Shown: positions 24,301 to 30,594 of the stretch, in pieces
How positions within the stretch are numbered: position 1 is the first letter of the stretch
Layout: each line of letters starts with the position of its first letter
Virus record (IMG/VR): IMGVR_UViG_3300017762_000032
Location: 1 to 34,226 of that record
Source of the DNA: a virus
Reading direction: 5' to 3' (one strand)
DNA length: 34,226 nucleotides
Made by a program: the position numbers and the translations under genes
Notes under the pieces: model-generated
What the model was told of the DNA's origin: nothing
Seen by the model: the letters and a program-made list of their open reading frames with translations, nothing else
The model's database searches: none

Positions 24301-25903
24301 GTTCTACAGTTGCAATTTGAATTGCTTGAAAGTTTTCGTATTCCTTCGACAGGCTGATAATTTTTTCTTGAGCTAATTCTGTAGCTTTTGCGGAAGCTTC
24401 TGCCTTTCTTTCTTCTTGAGTTAGATCTACATCCTCTTTAAAGTACTGTACTACAGATTTATAAGCAACTGCTGCTATACCTAGAATACCTATTGCTCTA
24501 GTAATAGCGGAAATAGCTCTTGTAACTGCTGCAAATCCTGCTTGCATTGTAGCCATAAAGCCAGCCCACGATGCTCGCATACGTAGCATATTTCGTTCAA
24601 AAAACCCTACTTGTTTGTCTAAAGCGTCATCCATCTCGTCTAGAGTTCTAGTAAAGTTAGTTAAAACTTCTTTATCTCTACCTGCAAAGATACCTTTTGT
24701 TATCTTTCCGCTTTTTTCGTACTCTTTTTCTGCCGCTCTTAAAGCTTTTCGTAAATTAGCTTTATCTACTCCGATTAAGTTTTCGCCTTTTGCCAATCTT
24801 TGAAGAATTTTACTCTTATTTTGACCTTCTGATACTTCTTTTTCTGCTAGAGTTTTGAGGCGAGCAGCCTTAGCTTCTTTAGTATTAAGAAGCTGTTTTT
24901 CTTTTGTCTCTAGCTCTTTTAATGAGGCCACTTGTCTAGCTGCAGACTCTTCAGCACTTTCAGCAATACTCCCAAAGCTAAGGCCCATTGCACTCATAGG
25001 GCCTGTTAATAGAAGCGCAAAGGCTGCTCCCGCTAATAAGGGCGTATCTTTTAATACTGTTGCCAGAGGCCCTGCTAGACCCGACACTATTTCTTTTATA
25101 CTATTTTGAACTTCGTCAAATGCAACTCCTAGCTGGGAGAACTCATTGGGACTATTACCAACAAGTTCTAGTATTCTTGAGTATTTTGCTTCTGATTGCC
25201 CTAAGACATTATTTACTACCGCTTGGCTTTTTTGAAACTGCGTTAAAGAGTTTACATCGAGATTTAAAGAATCTGCATATTCTTGAGTTGCATCCTTTAG
25301 TCGTAAAATAATACCTAATTCATCTAGTAGTTCTGGCTCGGCTTTTGTGACGCCCCTTACTAAACGATTAAAAGAGTCTGTAACATCCCTTCCTAATATT
25401 TGAGATGCGTCTGCAGCATCTACGCCTAATCTGTTAAGTTGATCTGCCGATAGTCCCGCAGCTGCACCAATTGCTCCCGCTTGAGCAGCGTCTTGAAAAG
25501 TAACCTGATTTCTAGTGGCTTCTTGAATATCCTTAGCAAGGCTTCTCATTGCTGTACCCGTAGAAGAAGCATAAGCCATTTGACCTGCTTTAAGTGCTTC
25601 TAAATCTCCGGCTCTTTTGAGGAAATTGAATGCAGCACTAACAGCAAATAACTGAGCCGCTAAAGCAGCGTACACGCCAACAAAGCCCCCCATGCCTGCA
25701 GAAAATTTAGAAAAGTTTTTAGAAGCATTTGCAGATTGCTCTCCAACACCTTTTAACCCTTTTTGAAACTTATCTCCGGATTTGGTAGTTTTCTTTTGAG
25801 CATCGTCAAGACCGTCTAACTGTCCGCGCAATGCTTTAGCGTCGACAGTTGCTTTTGTCATCTTGCCGTTGACTTCAATATCTATTTGAATTTTCTTTGA
25901 CAT
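21347..25903 (-). CDS. Tail tape measure protein
   Basis: A 1518-aa protein that fixes tail length and occupies the tube lumen. The N-terminus carries KIQIDIEVNGKMTKATVDAKALRGQLDGL and a hydrophobic stretch at about 70-96. Further hydrophobic stretches lie near 275-310 and 465-495. A long helical, Lys/Glu/Ala/Gln-rich middle follows (about 500-1250). The C-terminus is Gly/Phe-rich (repeated LFGxxGSLGKLF-type pieces, then SMIPGIGPILGGAMSLFGF) and ends with the typical tape-measure signature YATGGIADGPNSGHLAMLHGREAVVPLPNGNSIPVQM. At about 0.15 nm per residue, the lambda-derived rule, the tail would be near 230 nm; this is inference. It is coupled by one-base TAATG overlaps to the genes on both sides. 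Confidence 0.93.
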   Translation of the reverse strand: MSKKIQIDIEVNGKMTKATVDAKALRGQLDGLDDAQKKTTKSGDKFQKGLKGVGEQSANASKNFSKFSAGMGGFVGVYAALAAQLFAVSAAFNFLKRAGDLEALKAGQMAYASSTGTAMRSLAKDIQEATRNQVTFQDAAQAGAIGAAAGLSADQLNRLGVDAADASQILGRDVTDSFNRLVRGVTKAEPELLDELGIILRLKDATQEYADSLNLDVNSLTQFQKSQAVVNNVLGQSEAKYSRILELVGNSPNEFSQLGVAFDEVQNSIKEIVSGLAGPLATVLKDTPLLAGAAFALLLTGPMSAMGLSFGSIAESAEESAARQVASLKELETKEKQLLNTKEAKAARLKTLAEKEVSEGQNKSKILQRLAKGENLIGVDKANLRKALRAAEKEYEKSGKITKGIFAGRDKEVLTNFTRTLDEMDDALDKQVGFFERNMLRMRASWAGFMATMQAGFAAVTRAISAITRAIGILGIAAVAYKSVVQYFKEDVDLTQEERKAEASAKATELAQEKIISLSKEYENFQAIQIATVEHAKHEFEVTRGAAEALANMLATSFSPRTADEFLGNLQNMNAEYLVAEKNVENLKKRTDGFLRSFEGSNVVTKSGFGIIRTVFGDELIDDTISNGLSKLTADTINLAEAAAGIDQTKFELSDEMKASKELLEQNIGSLNGFASAMEDLGIENYKAFTSLQSDILKLEQVSKGTLKLTEAEFEALRESILKNQKAVAGLGGHLTSLKQQATATAQAFTGVQNKLAPRIEGDQLRLAATAQLNTLRAIQQSRTLTAEEAKEKARLVYQQELGLAIASHENVKKREGLRLQTESVRNYAKISKAQGNILKTEDKLAKTESASKFLITEKGRLISFAKNEGILETEEVQRQLGLLKARIKLEDAKFKLIQQELNFLETNKDLFEGQERLQNIIKIMNFEKQAADFAIKTSKTLLDTARTRAQLDQDKDKEVFDTTTGANPFIRESRAAAQFEYDQAVKRVAVESAFIQIELANKLNQIDMEFKLLEAKNKQSVIEAKLLKARMKEKPSLFSPQDISAIDDAISGLTNMDLTGQKAAMIENANVQAQASQEGLERAVRLAAAKLEQEQPFNKLFASAVDSFEKSLGDAINAMFTSLYDKSESLGEQLRQIGRDLLTAVQKAVTQFLIVDPIMDALAKAFGKQTNAQKMASAITTAINDPNSGVQNQAKTGITAGAAVLKQEIKNALSSTRVKLECCEQKPVPPPSTPGVPDAGSPEETLASKTMKGINAAMKETELEEVRAAIPETSRAVAIENGIADAGNVAGMGMDGAGPKLTLPEPTKGFFSKLFGKEGSLGKMFGNLFGEGGSLGKLFNSFKGGFSGIFDNLLGSFGSMFGDLFGSIGSLFGGGAGGGGLLSGLASMIPGIGPILGGAMSLFGFKNGGIMNNGSKVSGYATGGIADGPNSGHLAMLHGREAVVPLPNGNSIPVQMNGNGGMQNNNVTVNVSTDGQVQSSSNGAMGENLGQVIAAAVQKELHNQKRAGGILNKHGAA

Positions 25904-26738
25904 TAGCCTTGAATATTATGGGCGAGGTTTTTCCCACCGCTTTTAGCTCTACGCTCATCCGCTTTACGCTTCTCTTCTGCTTTCTTGGCACGAAAAGAAA
26001 CTACTTCACCTTCGTATATTTTCATTAAATATACTATTTCTTTTGGATTATCTATTTGGTATAAATTAAAAAAGTACTCTAATCCATGCCAATGTTTTCC
26101 CATATATGTTCCGCTCATTCCCTCCCAGTAGTCTGGTAGTAAGCTAAACATAAAAAATGCCACTTGAACCTCCTCTGGAAAATCAGACGGCTCGAGCGGC
26201 ATTTTGGTAGGGTCGGGTTCTTGACCTAATTGTTCACATAAAAGTAGATACTTATCTACATCTACGTTAGATTCTGACTCTTTTATGTAACGTGCTAAAA
26301 GATTACGTACTTCTTCTAGCTGCTCACTGTAAAATTTTCAAGATCACCTACAGTTTCTGTTACCCAAGTATCAAAAATATTTGAGTTTTTCATAAGAAGC
26401 TCTGCGTTCTCTTGAGTATAAGGAAGCTCATCTTCAGGGTCATAGGCCGAGACATCTACCAAAAGAAGCTCTTCTAGGTATGAAAACTTCAAGCCAGACC
26501 ATGTTTTAATTACACCTTTGCAGTATTCTACAAGAAACTTTTCTTCGTCTAATACTTCTTCGGGTTGTCGAGTTCGCTTATCGAATTTAGTTGTTACACA
26601 TTTTTTGCGTAACTTTAATAGTTCTTCTCGACCCAAGTAGCATAAGCTAACTTTCATACCTGAGTACCCAGGAAAGTCAATAGAAACTGTTTTGCTAGGA
26701 GTCATAAGACTCGATAAAGAAATAGGTGAATCGCTCAT
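25903..26738 (-). CDS. GT: Tail assembly chaperone, frameshifted long form (gpG-T-like)
   Basis: Predicted -1 frameshift product of about 278 aa. The first 136 residues are those of the short form. After the slip at 26337-26331, translation continues YSEQLEEVRNLLARYIKESE, then through MPLEPSDFPEEVQVAFFMFSLLPDYWEGMSGTYMGKHWHGLEYFFNLYQID to a lysine-rich end ending NIQG. The T frame is open from just before the slip site to 25903 and has no ribosome site at its first ATG (26202), so an independent T gene is unlikely. In lambda, the T part binds tube subunits while G binds the tape measure. The TAA stop shares its last base with the tape-measure ATG (TAATG). Confidence 0.85.
26316..26738 (-). 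CDS. G: Tail assembly chaperone, short form (gpG-like)
   Basis: A 140-aa acidic protein in the lambda gpG / HK97 gp13 position, between major tail protein and tape measure. Seen: VSIDFPGYSGMKVSLCYLGREELLKLRKKCVTTKFDKRTRQPEEVLDEEKFLVEYCKGVIKTWSGL, a common beginning for siphovirus chaperones. It then continues to an acidic DPEDELPYTQENAELLMKN segment and ends ENFTVSS. Such proteins coat the tape measure before tube polymerisation and are absent from the virion. The gene has AAAGGA before ATG and is the first gene after the consensus promoter. A slippery heptamer lies four codons before its stop, linking it to the T extension. Confidence 0.88.
   Translation of the reverse strand: MSDSPISLSSLMTPSKTVSIDFPGYSGMKVSLCYLGREELLKLRKKCVTTKFDKRTRQPEEVLDEEKFLVEYCKGVIKTWSGLKFSYLEELLLVDVSAYDPEDELPYTQENAELLMKNSNIFDTWVTETVGDLENFTVSS
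26331..26337 (-). promoter_or_regulatory. -1 ribosomal slippery heptamer A AAT TTT
   Basis: In the G frame the mRNA reads GAA AAT TTT ACA, giving heptamer A AAU UUU, which fits the X XXY YYZ rule. A shift by -1 re-pairs AAA and UUU and leads into YSEQLEEV. The zero-frame stop (TAG) is at 26318-26316, 12 nt after the heptamer. The -1 frame is closed by TGA just upstream (26340-26338), so the slip window is very narrow and includes this heptamer. Confidence 0.85.
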
Positions 26739-26774
26739 TTTGTGTCCTTTAAGAGTGTAAATTTATATCTTGTA

Positions 26775-26803
26775 ATTATAGGTCAAAGGAGGTGAGATGT
26801 CAA
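26775..26803 (-). promoter_or_regulatory. Consensus sigma-70-type promoter for the tail chaperone-tape-tip operon
   Basis: Minus strand: TTGACA (26803-26798), exactly 17 nt, TATAAT (26780-26775). Both hexamers are perfect matches to the housekeeping sigma consensus. The -35 is preceded by AT-rich AAAAAATAAATC. The 20 bases CAAAAAATAAATCTTGACAT (26816-26797) are identical to those of the promoter at 7541-7569. The expected start of transcription is near 26768, leaving a 5' leader of roughly 30 nt before the AAAGGA ribosome site and ATG at 26738. Confidence 0.93.
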
Positions 26804-26821
26804 GATTTATTTTTTGTAGGA

Positions 26822-26848
26822 GTAAAGAAAAGGGGCCGAAGCCCCTTA
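26822..26848 (-). terminator. Strong rho-independent terminator after the major tail gene
   Basis: Minus strand: AAGGGGC, loop TTCG, GCCCCTT, then TTCTTT. It is a perfect 7-bp stem with four GC pairs closed by a stable UUCG tetraloop and followed by a T-rich tract. It starts about 18 nt after the major tail stop codon and lies directly upstream of the consensus promoter at 26775-26803. Confidence 0.93.
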
Positions 26849-26865
26849 GTGTATCATTATTTTTA

Positions 26866-28065
26866 TTATGCTGGGTTAGCGCCCGCGAATTTAACAGTTA
26901 CTTCATCAGTTCCGCTAATTGTAGAAGGCAGTGCCTGGAAAGTAGTCTCAATTGAGATTACATCTTCTACACTGTGTGCAGGAATCTCAAAGTGAGCTGT
27001 TGGGAAGTTGAATTGGTATACAGGAACAGTAGAGCTGGTCGCAACTCCGCCCAACTTAAACGTAAGGTTGAAAGAGTTTACAATTTTGCTTCGCGCTGCT
27101 GTAGATGTAAGGTCATTAAAGAAGTCTGTAGAAGTACCGGTATTAGTACCAGAATCAAGACCTAAATAACAACTGAACGAACCACTTACTGAACGAGCTC
27201 CAGTAACGTGACCAATTGGAAGGTTTACTGTTCCAAGAGTTTCTGGAGTAAGGAATGAAATATTGTTTGAAATAGTAATATTTCCGCCTGTAAGAGTTAG
27301 TGTATACACACCACTACCAGAACCCGGGAATGTAGTTGTATCATTAGCAGTAATTGCTAGCTGAGTCAATCGGTTACGAATAAAGTTATTTGAAGCGCCA
27401 ATTGCTTCAAATACTGTGCGAGTAGGCTTTGAAGCCTCTGTAAGAGTTTTACCAAAACCAGACCATGCAATTGTAGCAATACCATCTACATCGAAGTCAA
27501 CGGATGCTTCATTTACTACTGCTTCATCCAACTTGTATACAACAGGGTCAGAGCCCCCGTCATCAAGTGAGAAATAAATGTTGCAAGTTCCAAGAGTTGC
27601 TTTGTTTGAACCAGAAAAAGACAAAGCACTTAACCCAGTGCCCGCAGTAGTATTAGGGGAAGCTGTAGCGCTAAATGTTAAGCCTGAAAGAGCTGTTGCC
27701 TGAGAACTACCAGGAGCAGTATAAGTTGCGGGTCCTGCCATTAAGGCCCACAAAATTTCTTCTACTGCGTGATGCTTATCTGTACCATCTTTTTCTGCAT
27801 TACCTGAGGTATTGCCGCCTTCTGAAAGAAAAGGACGAGCATAAGTACTAAAAGACCACTCAACAGGAGCTAAGGAGTCGTTAAATACTTTTCGTCCACG
27901 CTTACTCGTGCCTGCGCTATCTTCCATCTCTGAAAGAGTAACTTCGGTTGAGTTGTTTGCTTGTGAGAAGCTAAAGCCATCCAGTACAGGAATTTCCCAT
28001 ACATTAGACCCGATCTCAATATACATCTTACTGTCTCTACTGAAATATAAAGTATCGACTGCCAT
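26866..28065 (-). CDS. Major tail (tube) protein
   Basis: A 399-aa beta-rich protein, the expected tail-tube subunit that polymerises around the tape measure. Seen: MAVDTLYFSRDSKMYIEIG at the N-terminus, then VWEIPVLDGFSFSQANNSTEVTLSEMEDSAGTSKRGRKVFNDSLAPVEWSFSTYARPF, a conserved tube-protein style opening. A Thr/Ser/Gly-rich middle follows, then LPIGHVTGARSVSGSFSCYL and a C-terminal NLTFKLGGVATSSTVPVYQFNFPTAHFEIP region. Good ribosome site (AGGAG, 8 nt before ATG). It is longer than lambda gpV (246 aa), and the extra length looks like added beta-sandwich sequence in the middle. Flanked by a stem-loop upstream and a strong terminator immediately downstream, it behaves as its own expression unit within the late region. 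Confidence 0.88.
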   Translation of the reverse strand: MAVDTLYFSRDSKMYIEIGSNVWEIPVLDGFSFSQANNSTEVTLSEMEDSAGTSKRGRKVFNDSLAPVEWSFSTYARPFLSEGGNTSGNAEKDGTDKHHAVEEILWALMAGPATYTAPGSSQATALSGLTFSATASPNTTAGTGLSALSFSGSNKATLGTCNIYFSLDDGGSDPVVYKLDEAVVNEASVDFDVDGIATIAWSGFGKTLTEASKPTRTVFEAIGASNNFIRNRLTQLAITANDTTTFPGSGSGVYTLTLTGGNITISNNISFLTPETLGTVNLPIGHVTGARSVSGSFSCYLGLDSGTNTGTSTDFFNDLTSTAARSKIVNSFNLTFKLGGVATSSTVPVYQFNFPTAHFEIPAHSVEDVISIETTFQALPSTISGTDEVTVKFAGANPA

Positions 28066-28092
28066 AGTTTATCTCCTATGTAACTTGAAAAG

Positions 28093-28122
28093 ACTTGGAC
28101 GTGAACATTTGTTCGTGCCAGT
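28093..28122 (-). other. Intercistronic stem-loop before the major tail gene
   Basis: The 62-nt gap between the tail-terminator candidate and the major tail protein holds an imperfect inverted repeat. On the minus strand it reads ACTGG-C-ACGAACA, loop AA, TGTTC-A-CGT-CC-A-AGT, followed by CTTTTC. The stem has about 12 pairs with three bulges. It could be an attenuator or an RNA-processing or stability element for the abundant tail-tube mRNA. The short T run makes it a poor terminator. Confidence 0.45.
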
Positions 28123-28127
28123 ATTTT

Positions 28128-28583
28128 CTAATAACGAACCTCTATCTCGATTTCGCCGACGCCTAGAGGATCGAGTACACCTTCATCAGTAACAATACTA
28201 ATAACGGTAATTTGCTGAGTATTATACTCATTATTCATTGCATCATAGTACTTAAGTCGGGAATTATCTTCAACAACTGTCTCTATGTCTTCCATTAACA
28301 AATTCAGTGCTTCTGTTGCGTCTGTATCGTCTGATACGTAGCAACGAATCGTAATGTTTAAGTACCGGTCTTTATAGCCCCCGGCTTGATAATCTCGTGT
28401 TTCAGACCCTGCGTTTAAATGTATAGCAGGAAAATCCTGAACTTCGTCCCAAAATTTTAAACGAGTTTCTACATTATTAGCAACATCTGTCAAAAAAGCC
28501 CCAGAGCCATCAATATCTTTTAGTCTTACTGCAAGAGCGTTTAATATATTAGAGCGTCTCGAAGTATAATTTCTATTCGCCAT
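28128..28583 (-). CDS. Tail terminator candidate (gpU-like)
   Basis: A 151-aa protein beginning with basic MANRNYTSRRSNILNALAVRLKDIDG, followed by FWDEVQDFPAIHLNAGSETRDYQAGGYKDRYLNITIRCYV, TEALNLLMEDIETVVEDN and IVTDEGVLDPLGVGEIEIEVRY. Size, the alternating strand pattern and the closing beta strand ending in Arg-Tyr match tail terminators, which cap the tail tube and join it to the neck. It starts directly after the neck-gene stop (TAAATG) with CGGAG as ribosome site. It sits immediately before the major tail protein, the normal place for a terminator gene. HK97 gp10-type assignment is the main alternative. Confidence 0.78.
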   Translation of the reverse strand: MANRNYTSRRSNILNALAVRLKDIDGSGAFLTDVANNVETRLKFWDEVQDFPAIHLNAGSETRDYQAGGYKDRYLNITIRCYVSDDTDATEALNLLMEDIETVVEDNSRLKYYDAMNNEYNTQQITVISIVTDEGVLDPLGVGEIEIEVRY

Positions 28584-29954
28584 TTATAGTCTCCGAGTGT
28601 ATAATCTTCCTAATGCCATATTTGCGGCTATTTCTCTAATTGACTTATCAATCAAATCTCTTGGGTCATAGTCAGGGCTGCCTTGCTGATACCCTTTTTC
28701 AAAAGTTTGATAAGGATTTTTTTGATAGGTATAACCTACACTCGGGAACCCTTGAGGAGTTACAGTTACATCTGTAACTCTCACTGAAGAAGCAAAACGA
28801 CCTGTTTGATTTGTTAAACCAGGAGGTCCCATATTTGCAGCAACAGTACCTGTAATTTTTGAATTAAATAATCCTAGTAGCTGTGCTAAATTAATATCTG
28901 ATCTTTTTGCCTTAGGTTTTCGAGAAGTTCTAGAACCCGGGGCTGCTTTTTTGGTGCTACCCTGTGTTTTCTTCTTAGGGTATTTTGTAGCCTTAGGTAT
29001 AGATTTATTTGCTCGACCTTGTGGTTTTTTAACTTTTTTCTTTAACTTTGCAGTTTTAGTGCCCGATAGCTCAGCCACTATAGCATATTCTATTCTTTTA
29101 CGGGCATCCTCTTCAATTGAGTCAGACCCCGGCATACCTTGTATATTTTGTCGCTCAATGTACTTTGTTATAGCAGTTTTTAGTTTGGGCATTAGCCTCT
29201 TAAAATCATAAGGCTCTGCTCCCGCTTCGTTTGCGGATTGAGGCACTACAGATATTTCTACAGAAAGATCTTCATTTAGTTTAACTTCAGATAATCTACT
29301 ACCTGATTTTGTACCTGTTGTTGTAAACGTAGCTTTAATTTCTCTTAGTATGTCAGATATTTCTTTTGCCTCTTCTGAAGTAGAAAACCCTGCAAAACTT
29401 CTAGTTTGATCTAAAAAGTTAAGTGCCGCAGAAACTTGCGCAGCTCCTACAGTAGTAACTCCTTGGTGCGCTCTATGTACCGTAGACTTTACTAAACCTA
29501 CTTCTGATCCTCTTGCCGATATTCCAGCACTTTTATCTGCTTTGCCTAGCTCTTTTTTACCTGCATCTCTTAATTTTTTATTAATTAGTTGAATGCCTTT
29601 ATTTTTTGCTTGAGTGTAAGGAGTTTTTAAGTCTCTACTTGCCCTATAACGCAAAACCTTTCCTGGAACATACTCTAATACATGCCCTTGCGTTTTAGCT
29701 TTTAATGCCCATTGAGCAACAGCATCCACACAAAGGCCTCCTATCTCTAAAAACTCTTTGTTAGAAATTGTTAATTTACTACCTTCTTCTCTTTTAGACT
29801 GTATAGTGTTATAGCCTTGTTTAAACCCTTCCCCAAAGCCTTTATCGGTCATTGTTACAATAGTTGAAAACTTGTCTAACGCGCCTCTTTTATATTCTCG
29901 CTCCATAAATGAGCGCATATCTCGTAAGAACTTTTCTGTATTTTTAACTGCCAT
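28584..29954 (-). CDS. Neck/tail-completion candidate with gp10-like C-terminus and basic linker
   Basis: A 456-aa protein without a confident family match. The N-terminal part (residues 1 to about 300) is mostly helical, with MAVKNTEKFLRDMRSFMEREY and a stretch similar to VHRAHQGVTTVGAAQVSAAL. Residues about 305-350 form a very basic Lys/Pro/Gly/Arg-rich linker. The C-terminus (about 355-456) contains GPPGLTNQTGRFASSVRVTDV and PYQTFEKGYQQGSPDYDPRDLIDKSIREIA. Its NxTGRFAxSV theme resembles HK97 gp10-type tail-completion proteins. Position between connector and tail terminator fits a neck role, and no separate head-closure (stopper) gene is present. Function is inferred mainly from gene order. 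Start and stop are fixed by tight junctions on both sides. Confidence 0.72.
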   Translation of the reverse strand: MAVKNTEKFLRDMRSFMEREYKRGALDKFSTIVTMTDKGFGEGFKQGYNTIQSKREEGSKLTISNKEFLEIGGLCVDAVAQWALKAKTQGHVLEYVPGKVLRYRASRDLKTPYTQAKNKGIQLINKKLRDAGKKELGKADKSAGISARGSEVGLVKSTVHRAHQGVTTVGAAQVSAALNFLDQTRSFAGFSTSEEAKEISDILREIKATFTTTGTKSGSRLSEVKLNEDLSVEISVVPQSANEAGAEPYDFKRLMPKLKTAITKYIERQNIQGMPGSDSIEEDARKRIEYAIVAELSGTKTAKLKKKVKKPQGRANKSIPKATKYPKKKTQGSTKKAAPGSRTSRKPKAKRSDINLAQLLGLFNSKITGTVAANMGPPGLTNQTGRFASSVRVTDVTVTPQGFPSVGYTYQKNPYQTFEKGYQQGSPDYDPRDLIDKSIREIAANMALGRLYTRRL

Positions 29955-30535
29955 TAAAAGTTTTTATACATATCAAGCACTCGCTTAATATGGTCTGGGA
30001 ACGCAACGCTATCTCGTACACTTGATGTACTTTGATTTTGAATGCTCGCTCCGCCAAGAGTTCTGCGTTCTTTATGCTCATCTTTTAAGTAGTAAGTAAT
30101 TAAATCAACTATCGCTAGTCTTAAGTCCATAGGACAGGCTTCATAACCTGCCTTATATGTAACTTTTACTGACGCCGCTCCGCGAGGCCAGTTTTTATAG
30201 GTCGACCCCGTAACGTAAAGTACACTATCCGTCTTCTTGTCAAGATAATAGTCTGTAGTTGGCACGGTGGTGTAACTTTCCGTTACGGAGTCTCTTTTTT
30301 CTACGGAAACAATACTATTTACGGGACTTTCAGTTAGTTGAACTAAATGAGTCTCCCAGTCAATGTTGAATTCTTCTACTTTATTAGTAGAATAGTAATC
30401 AACAATACTGTTTCCACAATAAGTCTTTACTAATTGACTCACTGAAGGTACTAAAGTAGCAAGACGCAAGTCTTCTTTAGGGCTTGCGATGCCTTCTGCT
30501 TCTTTGTATTCTGCAAGAGTAATTAAATCTGCCAT
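29954..30535 (-). CDS. Head-tail connector / adaptor (HK97 gp6-like)
   Basis: A 193-aa protein with the usual pattern of gp6-like connectors, which bind under the portal ring and begin the neck. The N-terminal helix (MADLITLAEYKEAEGI) is followed by DLRLATLVPSVSQLVKTYCGNSIVDYY, a beta-rich middle (VQLTESPVNSIVSVEKRD), VKVTYKAGYEACPMDLRLAIVDLITYYLKDEHKERR, and a C-terminal helix ending VLDMYKNF. The YKAGYE..P.DLR.A...L..YY signature is characteristic. It is the first gene after the capsid terminator and I see no Shine-Dalgarno before its ATG (upstream ACTAATTGATTTATT). Its TAA overlaps the next ATG by one base. Long for the lambda-type connector but within range for the HK97 type. Confidence 0.82.
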   Translation of the reverse strand: MADLITLAEYKEAEGIASPKEDLRLATLVPSVSQLVKTYCGNSIVDYYSTNKVEEFNIDWETHLVQLTESPVNSIVSVEKRDSVTESYTTVPTTDYYLDKKTDSVLYVTGSTYKNWPRGAASVKVTYKAGYEACPMDLRLAIVDLITYYLKDEHKERRTLGGASIQNQSTSSVRDSVAFPDHIKRVLDMYKNF

Positions 30536-30550
30536 AATAAATCAATTAGT

Positions 30551-30580
30551 AAAAACTTGGGGAGGAAACCCTCCCCAGTT
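30551..30580 (-). terminator. Rho-independent terminator after the capsid gene
   Basis: Read on the minus strand: AACT-GGGGAGG, loop GTTT, CCTCCCC-(bulged A)-AGTT, then a run of Ts (AAGTTTTTAC). The stem is 11 bp with one bulge, seven of them a continuous GC-rich block. It lies in the 59-nt gap between the capsid stop and the next ATG, so it would reduce read-through from the capsid gene into the neck genes. Confidence 0.8.
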
Positions 30581-30594
30581 TATTTAGCTAGCTA

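Noticed and set aside
25903-26202. T as an independent 99-aa gene starting at 26202
   Set aside because: No Shine-Dalgarno before this ATG and the frame stays open upstream to the slippery heptamer; better explained by frameshift.
30200-30250. TTGACA on the minus strand inside the connector gene
   Set aside because: No TATAAT-like box at 16-18 nt; within coding sequence.
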